A stretch of DNA of 64,000 nt from assembly GCA_021399435.1 (NCBI GenBank), contig JAJTUP010000029.1, positions 62,001-126,000 on the forward strand, written 5' to 3'. The translations under genes were made by a program, and so were the position numbers. How positions within the stretch are numbered: the first letter of the stretch is position 1; the number at the start of each line of letters is the position of its first letter. Source of the DNA: Diaporthe sp. PMI_573 (lineage: Eukaryota > Ascomycota > Sordariomycetes > Diaporthales > Diaporthaceae). Below the pieces are notes generated by a model, which saw only the letters and a program-made list of their open reading frames with translations, made no database searches and was not told where the DNA came from. Below, in pieces: positions 1 to 11,708 of this stretch.

Positions 1-257
1 GTGCTGATGTCAGATCACTTGAGGCAGCTATGGACCCTGAACCTGATTGCATTTGCGAGTTCCTCGGACTCATTTTCGGGTCGTGGGGGGGTGACCCGAA
101 GCAGTGATTGCAATATCACGTGCGCGGAAAAAGCAAGCAAATGGCGAGGAATGCGTTCTTTCAAAAGAGTGTTCAGGGGGCGGAATTGTGTTGACTCGTT
201 GCGGACGACCACTTCCTCTGCATGTTGGTCCACACTTTGTGAATTCCAGTCGCCACA

Positions 258-3200
258 ATGCAGCTGTTGTTCGCGATAATTCTGGGCCTTGTAGACCTTT
301 CCCATGCTCAGTCCCGCGACGGAGAGCACAATAACTCTACTAGTACGGCGTTGGCAACGTACTCTGCAGTCCCCCAGCTACCACGGAATTCATCCTCAGC
401 CTTGATGCCTCTTTATCAACCCTATTCAAACAAGACCCCAGTCTTCGAGAACGAGGCCCTTCTCCAAAAGTTTTCTCAATCTCTTGACGCAAAATATGGC
501 CATCTGGATCCTCTGGCCAAACTCAAGAGACAGTCGGGGGGGCTCCCGGAGGGCACCTGCGCTCCTGGAATACCTTGCACCAACGGCGCATGTTGTAGCA
601 ACACGGGCATCTGCTCGTATGCGAACACGAGCTGTGGGGTTGACGTGTGCATCTCCAATTGCGACGCAAAGGCCCCATGTGGCCAATACGCCGTCCCTGG
701 CAAGGGAGATTGTCCTCTAAATGTGTGCTGCTCGAAGCATGGCTTTTGTGAGACCCCTTTGCGCATACACCGGATATTTCGCAGACATAAAGCACACCTG
801 CTGACGAGATTCTTCTTGAAATTCTACAGGTGGTAGCGACGACGATTACTGCGGTGATGGATGTCAAGCGGGATTCGGAGGCTGTGGGCCACCGCCCACG
901 CCTTCATGCTCCAAGGGATCCAACTCGGCTCTGAAGCGACGCATCGGCTATTATGAGAGTTGGGCCACGACTAGGAGGTGTGACAAAGTCGCGCCTGAGG
1001 ACCTCGATCTCACGGGCCTGACGCACATCAACTTTGCCTTTGCCTTTTTCGACCCGTCCAGCTTTCAGATCTCGCCTATGGATGCCAACGCCGGGTCGCT
1101 CTACTCGCGCTTCACGGCGCTCAAGAAGAAGCAGCCGGGGCTGCAGACTTGGATCTCGATCGGCGGCTGGTCGTTCAACGACGCCACAAACTCGCCAAAC
1201 ACTCAGACGGCCTTTAGTGACATGGTCGGTTCCGCCAGCAATCGACGGGCATTTATTGTCTCGCTCCGGAACTTCATGCAAACATATGGCTTTGACGGTG
1301 TCGACCTCGACTGGGAATATCCAGGTGCGGACGACCGCGGCGGTGTGGAGGCCGACTTTTCGAATTTCCCGTCGTTCCTGGCAGAGCTGAGGGCCTCACT
1401 CGGCAGCGGTGTCGGAATAACTGTGACGCTACCATCATCGTACTGGTACCTACAGCATTTTGATGTCGTCGCCATGGAGCCTCACCTCGACTGGATGAAC
1501 TTGATGTCGTATGACATACACGGCGTCTGGGACTCGGGGAACAAGCACACAGGCCCGTACATACGTCCGCACACAAACATCACCGAGATCAACCTCGGCC
1601 TGTCCCTCCTCTGGCGCGCGGGCGTCAGCCCTTCCAACGTGGTTCTCGGGCTCGGCTGGTACGGCCGCTCCTTCACCCTCAGCGACCCGTCGTGTAATAC
1701 TCCCAACGGCGTGTGCCAGTTCAGTGGGGGCGCTGCCGAGGGCGAGTGCACCGCAGCTTCTGGAGTACTATCCAACGCCGAGATCAAGCGGGTACTGGCA
1801 TCCGGGGCCGGCGTCGAGGGATATGATGCCACAGCCGGGGTCAAGTGGCTGACGTGGAATTCGAATCAGTGGGTCAGCTACGACGACGGCGTTACCATAC
1901 AGCAAAAGATTGCCAACGCCAACGGCCTGTGTTTGGGAGGCATCATGATCGTAAGAACCATCACTCCGTTAATAGTGAGCAAGCTTGAGGATTTGAAATC
2001 ATCTAACGACTTGCAACTACGCAGTGGGCGATAGACCAGGACAACACGGCCGGCGACAGCATGAACGACCTCTTGGGCATTGGCGCAGCCAACGGCGTCC
2101 CAGCAGCGGCCGCCCAGTCCTACAAGGAGCAGCTCGCCAACGCGACGCTCCAGCAAGCGGTAGCCTCCAGCTGCTACTGGTCGCTGTGCGGCGAGGGCTG
2201 CACCACGGGCTACTTCGGGGCTACCGAAGCCCGCGGCCAGGTCGCAGGCTTTCAGGAGAACCTGGTCTGCCCTGCCGGCCAGACCCAGACGCTCTGCTGT
2301 GCGCCGGGCACGACGATGGGGTCCTGCAAGTGGGAAGGGTTCCGCGGAGTCGGCTTCCCGTGCTCGCCGGCATGCAGTGATACGAAGGCCACCATTGTTG
2401 CGCGGAACAGCAACTCGCACGAGACGAATGAGGGCGAGCAGACGACCGACCTGACCTGCACAGGTGGATACCAGGCATATTGCTGCTCCGGGTTCGTCCC
2501 CTCGTCGATAACCAACACCGCCAACCTCGTCCTCTACGGCCAGGACGCTGCTGCCCTGAGCAAGCGCGGCGAGCATCTCGATAGGCGTGCCGCTCCCCTG
2601 CTGGTGTCGGGGCTGGGCGCCCTCTGTGTGGACGCGGCTCCGCTGCTGCTTGGTGGGAGTTCAGTCACCTTTGGCTTATCCGCCGCCGTAGAGGGGGCAA
2701 TCTGCGCCGCTGCCGCCGCTAGTTTGGCGGCGGTTGGGTTCGCGGTCATAACATCGGCCGCACGAAGCTTCATCGGGTGGCTCTTTGGCTCTCCGCCGAC
2801 CCAGTCGAACACGGGGGTTCCGACCACCATCGGCACCCGAACCGCCTACGGGCAGTGGCAGCTCCTTGACTTCGGCGGAGGCGGAGGCGGCCAGACGACA
2901 TCGAGCTGTGACTGTTTCGTCACTTACACGTGCCGCTACGGCCTGGGCTGGGACGAGATCTGCGACAACCAGCGCTAGGCCATCAACAAGATGCTCAACG
3001 GGCGGACCTCCTTCCTGCCGTTCAAGGTCGGGAGAGCCGCGGACCGGGCGTACTCGCACTGGGCGCAGACCTCGCCGACCCAGCGCCACGCCGCGTACCG
3101 GACCCTGATACAGGGCTCAAGGTCACCCAGGGCCGCGCGCTGCGAGCTTGACGAGTACCCAATGGGGAACCTGCGGGAGTCGGGGAACAATGCTCCGCAG

Positions 3201-4199
3201 GCTTGTCGCTTGGTCAACGGGCCTGCAAACGGGCTTCAAGGGAACGACTGGAACGCGTTCAAGATGGCGCAGTGGGCGCCATGTTCGACATTTCGATCAG
3301 CAGTCTGTGGTATCAACGATAATGGGCCATATGTGACCTGGTAGGTATCCCAAACAGAAGGGAAAAAAGCATATATACCGACCGCAGCTGACCTTTGCAA
3401 CAGGAGATTCAACCAGTTGAACGGCAACCGTGGACCCGGCAATGGCAAACACTTTGTCAGCGCCTATGGCTTCGATTCCCAGACGCCGAATTCAGAGTGC
3501 TTCGCTTCGTTTACTTATACTGTTGCGCCTGGGACCGTCACCAACACGATGGTAACGGACCATGCCTTCCGCGTCCTTGACGATGACCCGTAAGCCCCCT
3601 CCTCGAAACTCATCTAGTTGGCGATACAGCAGCTAACGAGATCTTCTTGCTCAAGCATGTTCGGTAGAGCCTATGGCTGGCCTCGACAGCCATACTCTGA
3701 CAACCCGGCTCCGACCACGGCTTACAGGCCCATTCCCTACAACCCCGGGATCTTCCAAAGAGGGCTCCCGGAGGAGGCTGAAAATCGCACCTCGTCCAGT
3801 AACACCGACCCAGCCGTGACATGCCACTTCGATGCCAACTCACAACATGATGAAGACCCAGGCGCGGATGCCGGCCTCGATTACGACAATCTCCTCTTCG
3901 TTGACGAGGACGGAAACTTTGTCGATGGGCGCACATGCGACGTCATCTACGAGGACCATCCGGACTCTCGTGTACAGCTGGTTGTCGACGAGTACGGCAA
4001 GGTGTCGGAGGTGTATCTGGGCCACAACACTGAGGCACCCGAAGTCCCGGTCACGGCTGCAGAGACCCTATATATCACCACTTCCACGGAAGCCGCCAGC
4101 CCACCAAGCGGCGTTGCAGACACTATGCCTCAAAGTACGACGGCGAGCGCGACGAGGGCGGAAACGGTGCCCACATTTGCGCCGCCTGAGCTTCTCTGA
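258..4199 (+). CDS. CBM18-GH18 chitinase, killer-toxin alpha-like, with one in-frame stop
   Basis: Secreted endochitinase of the large subgroup-C type, related to yeast killer-toxin alpha subunits. Exons by eye: 258-747, 830-1950, 2025-3340, 3404-3589, 3656-4199, all phase-consistent, 1219 codons. A signal peptide covers about residues 1-17. A Cys-rich region leads into a hevein-like chitin-binding domain (about 140-180). The GH18 barrel spans about 200-560, with the DGVDLDWEYP signature and catalytic acid E326. A long Cys-rich C-terminal half follows. Codon 855 (2976-2978) is TAG, where the family context suggests Trp. The same frame stays coding beyond it through two more well-formed introns. 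The truncated product would keep the chitin-binding and catalytic domains. It may be a recent pseudogene, a shortened active enzyme, or a sequence error. Confidence 0.85.
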
Positions 4200-4704
4200 T
4201 GGAGGGTCTGATATGGAGACAGAACATGTAGATCCTGTATCTAATTCATATTAGTGAGACAACTGCAAATTAGTTAAGTTAAACTACGGTTTGGAGTCTA
4301 GTCCACGACGTGCTATGTTTGATAGTAGGATTTACTTGATTTATCAGCCACAAACCACCCATTGATCATTTACAGTTCACCTAGGTTCCAGGCAGTCTCA
4401 TCGGCTCTTTTCCTTCATCTCCGCGGTAGCTATAACTCATTCTCATTGCTCAGCTCCACACGGAGTCTCCTCTTTGAATTTCCAATTCGGTAGATGGGCC
4501 CAAATATGAACCCTAATTGAGCGGGTATCAAGTATCTGCACACTTTGAGGTCCAGTGACAGAGGTTCCCACCGTATCTACCCGCCTAAGTAGGTAGTTAT
4601 GTAGAGCCAGAGGCCATGACAGCGAACACGCCCATGAGATACCATAGAAACCAGAGTGTTGTTGATTGTCCCACCCGCGCGCAAGATCTATATTTCCAGA
4701 CTAG
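4200..4704. other. Gene-free stretch between convergent genes
   Basis: This is the 3' flank of the chitinase (plus strand) and of the 510-aa gene (minus strand). I see no gene, repeat or RNA in it. Confidence 0.5.
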
Positions 4705-6237
4705 TTACCAGGTCGGCGGGATGCAATAGTCCCTCCAGCGTTCCGTATCAGCCTCCTTGAAACTATCGATCGTTCCCTCAACCCCTTGAGGGCCGACAGA
4801 CCAGATTCCTTCGGCGACCAACTTGTGCCAGTGGTCAAACAAGCGTTCGAGCCGCTGGGGACGGTAATAATCCCCACCAAAAGGCTTGTATCCATGCTGA
4901 AAAAGCTCAGCGACCGTTCCCTGGCCGACGACCGACCCATCGCTCCTCCTCGCGCCGGCGCCTTCGTCCCACACGCCGTCTCTCAAACCATATGGCAAAA
5001 GCAGCCGGAAGCCCTCTTCAGCATTATCGAAAACCGTCCTGTTGACCGACTCGCTATAGACACCGGCAGGTACCGACGACGGCACCAAAGAGTCGGGAGA
5101 CCGGGCCTTGAAGTCATCACAGAACGGGCTGGATGATCCCTCCAGGTGGGCGTGTCGCTCGCTGGCGAAGAGGCATACCGGCGGCACGGCCTGTGGGGAG
5201 CGAGGGAGCGTGGTGAAACGCTGCAGGCTCGCGAATTCGCGCTCGCCCGCGGGTGGCAGCGAAAGGCCCGGTGCGACATGACGGAAGCGTGGCCGGCGGG
5301 CACGGGACAGAAAGGCGTGCGCAAAGCACTCCTCGGGAACTGAGGCTGCGTCCAAGACGGCATGTGATAGGAGCTGTACGTCCCTCGCCGCCGCCACGGC
5401 GCCGCTGCTGCCAGACGGCGGCGGCATCTCGGCCTCGACGGCCTCGCACAGCCGGTCCCAGGCCCCGATGCAGGCGGTGACCTGTGCATCGCTGTATGGC
5501 CGCCATTCCCAGGGTCCAATCTTTTCGACGCCGAACAGGGCGGGCTCCTCCGCGGGCGACGCCGTGATCTTTCCGAGCTGGAGGAGCTCGACCCAGTTGG
5601 AGAGGACGGTCTCGAGCGGGTTCCAGAGTGTTGGGTGCGCCTCGGCTGGCAATGCATAGGCGAGATCGTCCATGTGCATGAAGACTGCAGCGCGATGGGT
5701 GCCCTGGTGATAGTACAGGCCACCGCCAGACTCGCCGCCCTGGCCGATATTGGGCCAATATAAGCATACAAGGCTGTCTTCCGGCTCGTCATACAGATCA
5801 GCCGTCTCATTGGCAAAGAGGTCTTCTGGTTCGGAGAGCCCCTGTGCCCAAAAGAAGAAGGGTGGGGCCTCGGAAGCGTCACCAGGCAGCACAGCGGCGT
5901 CAAGGAAGGCCGCCAGCGACGGGTCAAGACGCGGGCGAAGAGCCTCAGCTGCGGGGCCGTGGGTGGTGAAGAAGGTATTGTTCACGGGTAAATCATCTGG
6001 TGAGCGGCCGTCCGCGAGCCAGGCGTAGCGGACGAGGTAGTTGTGCAGAGCCGCACACCGTACATGGTCCATTGCTGCCACGCCGCCTCGCGCTGGGCTC
6101 TCACTTGTGACGAGCAAGCCGTCTATGTCGGAAACCGAGGAGCGAGCCATGACATGCCCAGAGATGCCGAAGTCAACCTGTTTCCCGTGGAAATATAGTC
6201 GCGGTTTACGAGAGGAAATAGAAAGAGGAATCAGCAT
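4705..6237 (-). CDS. Uncharacterised fungal protein, 510 aa
   Basis: A single uninterrupted ORF of 510 codons with even amino-acid composition and no stop or frameshift. It has no signal peptide or membrane segment, so it is probably cytosolic. It is rich in Trp, Pro and acidic residues; one stretch reads GVEKIGPWEWRPYSDAQV, and the end is RWRDYCIPPTW. I do not recognise a domain. The first ATG is taken, but an in-frame ATG at 6150 (Met30) is equally possible. It runs convergently with the chitinase upstream in the window. No function is proposed. Confidence 0.75.
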   Translation of the reverse strand: MLIPLSISSRKPRLYFHGKQVDFGISGHVMARSSVSDIDGLLVTSESPARGGVAAMDHVRCAALHNYLVRYAWLADGRSPDDLPVNNTFFTTHGPAAEALRPRLDPSLAAFLDAAVLPGDASEAPPFFFWAQGLSEPEDLFANETADLYDEPEDSLVCLYWPNIGQGGESGGGLYYHQGTHRAAVFMHMDDLAYALPAEAHPTLWNPLETVLSNWVELLQLGKITASPAEEPALFGVEKIGPWEWRPYSDAQVTACIGAWDRLCEAVEAEMPPPSGSSGAVAAARDVQLLSHAVLDAASVPEECFAHAFLSRARRPRFRHVAPGLSLPPAGEREFASLQRFTTLPRSPQAVPPVCLFASERHAHLEGSSSPFCDDFKARSPDSLVPSSVPAGVYSESVNRTVFDNAEEGFRLLLPYGLRDGVWDEGAGARRSDGSVVGQGTVAELFQHGYKPFGGDYYRPQRLERLFDHWHKLVAEGIWSVGPQGVEGTIDSFKEADTERWRDYCIPPTW

Positions 6238-6688
6238 CAGCTTCTGCTGTCAGCATTGAGGAGTGATAGAGGCTCGGGACGAATGGAGTGAACCCTCTTA
6301 GCGCCCATCCTCCTCGCAGCCCCCTCTTCTGCCACGAGATGGTCCAATGTCAGAGCGGCTAAAACTAAAACAACATATAATGTTATGTATTTTCTATTGA
6401 CTCAAAAGTAGCTTATAATCTGTATAAATAAACTTGTAGGTATCGAATTAGACAGCGAGGGCGGGGTAGTGTTGTACTGCAACGTGTAGTATATGATATA
6501 ACAGAGTCTAGGCTAAGTTTAAGCTGTGCTCGAAGAACATTGTAAACACAGACTGCCCGCCGATCCAGTAGTAGAAACACGTCACATTTGTGGATCAGGT
6601 CAAGGAGACACGGCCTAGAAGGGTGGCAGCGATTGAAATGCCCGGATGATGTCTATTCCCAACTCATACGCCACAAACTCTTGTGTGC
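6238..6688. other. Gene-free, AT-rich stretch
   Basis: This is the upstream flank of the 510-aa gene and the 3' flank of the M35 gene. Bases 6360-6500 are strongly AT-rich with many TA steps. No gene is seen. Confidence 0.5.
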
Positions 6689-7444
6689 CTAAGGTCCCCA
6701 TGGAGGAACTTCAACAGCAAATCGAGGATGATTACTAGGATATGATTAGAATTATAACACACGGGTACATGGCATTTAAAACCTGAATTCCCAACTTACT
6801 CAGCATTCTTCACAGCCTTTTCCGGGTCTTCCCGTGCAAACTGCTTGCAGTAGTCGACACCGTAGCCGTAGTCAGTGGTGCCCAGCACATCTCTGAAATG
6901 CGTCGCCTCGTGGATGATCGTGCTGGACATCCATTGTAAGAATGGGTCTCTTGAGCGATTCGATGGGGGGCTAACTTACTCCCATTGGTTACGATGCTGC
7001 CCGGAAGGCGGGACCACCGCCTCGTTGAAATACACGCTGCAGATCTTGACATCTCCGTATCTGCCACCAATCGTCGCAATGACAACATCGCTCGTGCAGG
7101 AGCAGTCATAGCTGAACGTCGTCGCCAGGTCGGGCGCGAATTTCTGGCAACATTGGTCTCAGTATGTATCTTGCCTCGCAGGCTTAGGGATTAACCTCAC
7201 GCACCTTGAAAGCAGTCAAGACTCTGTTGTACCTTTCCGTACTAAATGTCCCATACCATGTTGTTTGGATATCGCTGCCAGTGGGGTTCAGTTCCAGATG
7301 CTCGATGGCCGCATAGGACTTGTTAGTGGCCCGTTCGATAGCCACTTCAAGAGTGGATATCTGTGTAGCGTTGCATGATGTAAAGGTCGCGGCGCGGCTG
7401 CCGGACAGCAGGGGAAGAAGGCTAAGTAAATGAGAAAGACGCAT
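6689..7444 (-). CDS. Small secreted M35 (aspzincin) metalloendopeptidase
   Basis: Secreted zinc endopeptidase of the deuterolysin / peptidyl-Lys metallopeptidase family. Exons on the minus strand: 7205-7444, 6980-7143, 6800-6922, 6689-6734, all phase-consistent, giving 190 aa. A signal peptide ends near residue 18. The zinc motif reads HEATH, followed by GTTDYGYG. This is the aspzincin arrangement, in which an Asp in GTxDxxYG is the third zinc ligand. The last exon is tiny and ends in a Pro/Trp-rich tail. The protein lacks the long propeptide of classical deuterolysins, so it is either a short subfamily member or an effector-like relative. Cysteines in exons 1-3 suggest disulfides. Confidence 0.82.
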
Positions 7445-7812
7445 TTCACTGGATTCTCAAAACACAAGTAAACATAGTCTGACAATAGGTCAAAGATCTA
7501 CTCGTTGGAGGAGGGGTTTCCCTGGGGTGTTCAGCCATTTATCTGAACCAGTTGGTTCGTTCTCGCCCTTCCGAGGTTGTATCTTGGCATAAAATGTTTT
7601 AGGAAGGTACTATGCAGGGCAATCTTGGACATGCCAGTTACAGCGAATGCTCCGTACATAGGTGCATTGGACACAACCCTATAGGCATACCCCATATATT
7701 TATAGAGGTTTTCATTTTCATGTCTCCGGATCTGTCATTTTCGATAATCTGATATGAAATAGATTCAGAATCATGCCATTTCTACGATAAGCCACCCATC
7801 CGCTTCTCCCTT
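7445..7812. other. Gene-free stretch
   Basis: Upstream flank of the M35 gene and 3' flank of the DUF6604 gene, moderately AT-rich. Nothing else is seen. Confidence 0.5.
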
Positions 7813-10452
7813 TCACGACACAGGTATCCCCGTCATCAATGAAGCCATCGCCTTAGGGTCTACAACCTCCTCCAAGCCAAACCAGTATACGAATTGCTTC
7901 TGTGCCTCCTCATCCTCCTCGCCCACAGCCTCGACGTACAGCGGCGTCTTATTCTTGCAAAAAGTCCGCAGCTCCTTGCAGGCCACGTCCCCCTTCGTCT
8001 TGAGATAGTCACGCATCACGTCGCCGCAGCTCATGACGATCCGGCTTACGACGGTGTTGTCGCGGCCGCGCCCGATGCCCAGTGCCTGTGACGAAGCGGC
8101 CGAGCCGCGGGCGACGTGGTGGATCAGGATGACGAGGTTGGATATCATGGATTCGTCGGGCATGTAGCCCGGTGTGAAGTACTGGGAAAACTTGTGGTGT
8201 TCCTTCTCCCGGATCCGCCGCAGCATCTCGATCGACCGCTGGTGCATGCCAAAGTAGTTGAACATGAGCACCGGCTCCTCTTCGTGCAGCTTGGTGCGGA
8301 CCAGTGCGAGGAACTGCAGGGCGCCGAGGCTGTGTTTGTTGGACCACTTTTCCAATAAGAGCGTCTCTGGTCTCTTGACCGCCTCGTTCTTCTTGCCTCG
8401 CTTGGTACCCTTTTTGGCATCGGGGGAGGTGCTAGCCAGCTCGTCCAGTAACATGCTAATGTCGGCGTTGGCGATGTTGCGGGCCTGCTCGGGCTTCGTA
8501 TAGTTGTCGCGGAACAGGTTGGCGACTTTGGTCGTGGGTTCAAGTAGTCGGCCTTGCTTCCCATCGGGAGGGTGCCACGGATCAGTCCTCCGGGCGTCGC
8601 GAGCGAATCTGGAGACGGATGATATGCCCGTTGCTGCCTCAAGCCTGTTGAGAGACTGGGCCGCATCCTTGGGTCTGCTGCCGACAAAGATGCGGCTCTC
8701 GCCGTGTATGTTGATGAAAGCCTCAATGTCTGGCCAGACAAGCTTCAACTCGGGGGCTGTCTGCACCAGGTTGTACAGGAATGCCATCTGCTGGACGTCG
8801 TACCACTGGTTCACTAGGCCCTGGCCAATGACTTGCATGCGGAGGTTGAGGTGAAACGTCAACAACCCGCAGAGAACCGGGTTTCTCTTTAAGAAGAAGT
8901 GCTCCTCATGCGTCTGGCTCGAGCCCACAAGTTGCCACACAGCATGCTGTGGATCGAACTTGATACTGCTGTCAATGCAATGCTCGATGTTGTTGATCTC
9001 CTGGTCGCCTTCCTTAGGCCAGAACGCAGGTTTGGGGTGCGTGGCAGACAGCTTCTTGAAGTCTGCAATGGTCTTCGAGATGCGCAATCCAGCCATACGG
9101 AGATCAGTCCAGGGGCTGGCCGGGCTCGACCTCAAAGTGTGATGAATATCGAGAAGAACCTGGGCCGCAAAGCACAGCCACAGTGTGATCTTCTTGGTCT
9201 CGACAAACTCAGAAAAGCCATGTGTGAACTCGTCCCGGACCGGCCAATTGCCACCCATCGTCTGGATCAGGCAGAACTCCGGCAGGAGCTCGAGCAAAAG
9301 GATTTTATCTTCGTGGAACCGTTCGCCAACGGACATGCGGGACCTATCGGCCTTTGGGTCGTAGTCTCCAAAGTGTCCCTTCTTGAAGTCGGGGACGTTG
9401 GACTGCTGCATCACGGGCACAAATGACTGCAGCAGAGTGCTTGTTGGGATGAAACACCAGTCGGCTTCATCGGCCATCTCGACGTTGAATGTCAGACCGA
9501 GCTCGGTAGACGCGGGTGCGTGGTGTCCGCGGACTACGCAAGCCATCTCAAACAGCATGAGCTGAGCTTGTACCTCATCAAAAATATTCCCAGGAGACAC
9601 TGATGGGATGTGTACGAGCTCCTCAGACGCGGCGCGTGCAAGCTGCATAGCGGTATCTGTAACCACAGAAGCGGTCATGATGTCGATCTTGTTGTCGCGG
9701 TACTCCTCCCAGGTCTGCCGAATGAAAGCACGCATATTCTGCAAGTCCCGGAAAAGACAAAAGACTCGGAAGTAAGCATGCGACAGGTGCTTCAGCTCCG
9801 GCTCCTCGGCGTCCACGTCGACCTCTTCGAATAGCTCGACCTGGACGAGTTGTTTCGAGGAATCACCCGGCTCCGGTATCTCTTCAGGCTCTTCGACCGT
9901 CAAAGTCGCGAACTGATTGACCCAGGCGTCATCGGCAGTCTTTGCACCTGTCGCTCCGTTGGCGAGAGTGGCTGTGGCGGAACGACTGTCCGGATCCTGC
10001 TTTGAAGTTCCGTTTGTCTGCCACGCCAGAGACTCGCAAATCTCCTCCAGGACCTCTACAAAGTGAGCGTGTCGTTTGTTAGACGCAGTGTCGCCTTTTC
10101 CGACAAACCAGGAGGCGGCATCCTTCCTCAATGTGACGGCTCGGCGGGCCACGGCGAGGATCGGGGTTGGGACCCTCATGGAGGACTTGGCCACAACCTG
10201 GCCGAGGGTGCGGAGCTCAGACACGGTGGCTTTATATTTCAAGGGCAGGAGGGGTGCGGATTTCGCTTTTGATTTTCCTTTCGTTTTGCCCTTTGCGTTG
10301 GCTGTGCCGTTGATGCCGTTGGCGGGCTCGCCGGCGAGCAAACGGCTGGACTCGTATCCGCATTTCTCGGCCGCACGGAGGAGCCACGTCGCGAATCGGT
10401 CTGTGTCGTCTTTGTACTGCGCATAGCTGCTCTTGAGTGAGTCAGGCAACAT
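7813..10452 (-). CDS. DUF6604 domain protein, 879 aa
   Basis: A large intronless ORF. The start is set at 10452 (MLPDSLKSSYAQYKDD) because the N-terminal YxxYKxDTxxFATWL pattern is the hallmark of the fungal DUF6604 domain. An upstream in-frame extension to 10671 looks like 5' leader. A Lys/Ala-rich low-complexity stretch near residues 55-75 resembles a nuclear-localisation or disordered linker. The rest is largely helical, with no membrane segment or signal peptide. The biochemical function of the family is not known to me. A second Lys-rich patch lies near residue 690. Confidence 0.8.
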   Translation of the reverse strand: MLPDSLKSSYAQYKDDTDRFATWLLRAAEKCGYESSRLLAGEPANGINGTANAKGKTKGKSKAKSAPLLPLKYKATVSELRTLGQVVAKSSMRVPTPILAVARRAVTLRKDAASWFVGKGDTASNKRHAHFVEVLEEICESLAWQTNGTSKQDPDSRSATATLANGATGAKTADDAWVNQFATLTVEEPEEIPEPGDSSKQLVQVELFEEVDVDAEEPELKHLSHAYFRVFCLFRDLQNMRAFIRQTWEEYRDNKIDIMTASVVTDTAMQLARAASEELVHIPSVSPGNIFDEVQAQLMLFEMACVVRGHHAPASTELGLTFNVEMADEADWCFIPTSTLLQSFVPVMQQSNVPDFKKGHFGDYDPKADRSRMSVGERFHEDKILLLELLPEFCLIQTMGGNWPVRDEFTHGFSEFVETKKITLWLCFAAQVLLDIHHTLRSSPASPWTDLRMAGLRISKTIADFKKLSATHPKPAFWPKEGDQEINNIEHCIDSSIKFDPQHAVWQLVGSSQTHEEHFFLKRNPVLCGLLTFHLNLRMQVIGQGLVNQWYDVQQMAFLYNLVQTAPELKLVWPDIEAFINIHGESRIFVGSRPKDAAQSLNRLEAATGISSVSRFARDARRTDPWHPPDGKQGRLLEPTTKVANLFRDNYTKPEQARNIANADISMLLDELASTSPDAKKGTKRGKKNEAVKRPETLLLEKWSNKHSLGALQFLALVRTKLHEEEPVLMFNYFGMHQRSIEMLRRIREKEHHKFSQYFTPGYMPDESMISNLVILIHHVARGSAASSQALGIGRGRDNTVVSRIVMSCGDVMRDYLKTKGDVACKELRTFCKNKTPLYVEAVGEEDEEAQKQFVYWFGLEEVVDPKAMASLMTGIPVS

Positions 10453-11091
10453 GATGAAATGAAGATCAGTAAGATTTGGTGGGCTTCTTGCTGGCGATGA
10501 AGATGTCCTGCTCGGGAGTCGACGCTGGCTGTGGTTTGATGTTTGCAGAGAGTTGTGGGGCAATTTTACTTGATAACAAACGGTGGCAGGGAGCAGGAAG
10601 GACACATGCCAACGTGGCCCAAGCTTCCTATCCCTTGCCAACCTTGCGCCCCAACAAACTGAGTGAAACAAGTGTTATTACTGTATCAGTGTGATAACTT
10701 GGGAAAGTTAGATCATCTACTTACTCTTTGACAGTCACTGGTTCCAGGACCCCACATTCAACTGCAACCCATTTTTCTTTTTCACAATTTGATTGGAGTG
10801 GACGGCACCGAAGCAAAACATGTTCCACATATGTACACCAATCGGGACTCCGTATAAGGTTGTACCGCCGTTACCCAGATGGAATCGGATTACTATTGGT
10901 GATGCACAGTTTCCAGTCACTTCTCAGAACACTCAAAAGACGTACGATCAAGAGCAGATTGAGAATTTGCGAGGCCATAACATATGCAACAACAAGCTTA
11001 CAGTTTCGCCCTCACTAAACCAGTACTATTATATGCCCTATGTAAAGATAATTATCCCAGCACATTTCTTCTCGTTACCAGCAGAAACTGC
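10453..11091. other. Gene-free stretch
   Basis: Upstream flank of the DUF6604 gene and 3' flank of the minus-strand small secreted protein. Only short overlapping ORFs of no recognisable family are present. Confidence 0.5.
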
Positions 11092-11565
11092 TCACTGGAA
11101 AACGACAGACTTGTAATCGCCCTTCTCCATGCACTCTCCACCTTTGATATGGAGCGATTGGCCGTTGCATCCGACGTCCGTGTTAGCTATTATCAAAGCA
11201 AATCATTAGCATTGTGTGTCTGGCGAAATTCGACATTGGATGGGAATGAGGTTAGCTTACCGGTGGCGTGGAGGAAGCCGGCGGTGTTGTAGAAGAAAGC
11301 GCCAGTCTGGCTGTCGAGGTCATAGCAATTTCCCAGGGAGGGGGCGGCGTGGTATAGGATGTCACGATCGTTTTTGCTGCGCCAACGAGTTAGTCAAAAG
11401 AATTGCCTCAAAGAAGGATATCTTCTCTTACCAGTCATCCAGGGTTCGGTATTGGTTCAATTTGGGCAGGTCCCTTGCGAATTGGGTGCGATCACTACCG
11501 GGTTGGGTGGGTGAAGCCATAGCGAAGGAGAGGCTGGAGGCCACTGCGACAAGGATGAACTTCAT
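11092..11565 (-). CDS. Small secreted four-cysteine protein, paralogue A
   Basis: Exons on the minus strand: 11432-11565, 11261-11376, 11092-11186, giving 114 aa. Phases are 2 then 1. A signal peptide (MKFILVAVASSLSFAMAS) is followed by a short pro-region ending in an Ala-Arg-Asp step. The mature part has four cysteines. The core shares the motif LNQYRTLDDC and NDRDILYHAAP with the gene at 12849, which has the same exon structure and the same 116-base exon 2. The third exons differ strongly. Size, secretion signal and cysteines suit a candidate effector or antimicrobial protein, but no function can be assigned. Confidence 0.85.
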
Positions 11566-11702
11566 GGTGAATGATTTATTTTGAAGTCTGGGAGAGATAA
11601 AATTTGAGCGAATCGAGTTTTCAGGCAACGTTTCGGAATATGTGAGCGAGATGATGGAGATGATTGCAAAGTTAGAGTGGGAAGGTGAAGTGATGCATTG
11701 CC

Positions 11703-11708
11703 TTTATA
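11703..11708 (-). promoter_or_regulatory. TATA box of secreted protein A
   Basis: TATAAA on the minus strand, 138 bases upstream of the ATG at 11565. This distance matches the TATA-ATG spacing of the divergent paralogue. Confidence 0.5.

Noticed and set aside
4983..5927. 314-codon minus-strand ORF
   Set aside because: Alternative-frame shadow of the 510-aa gene with Ser/Arg/Pro bias.
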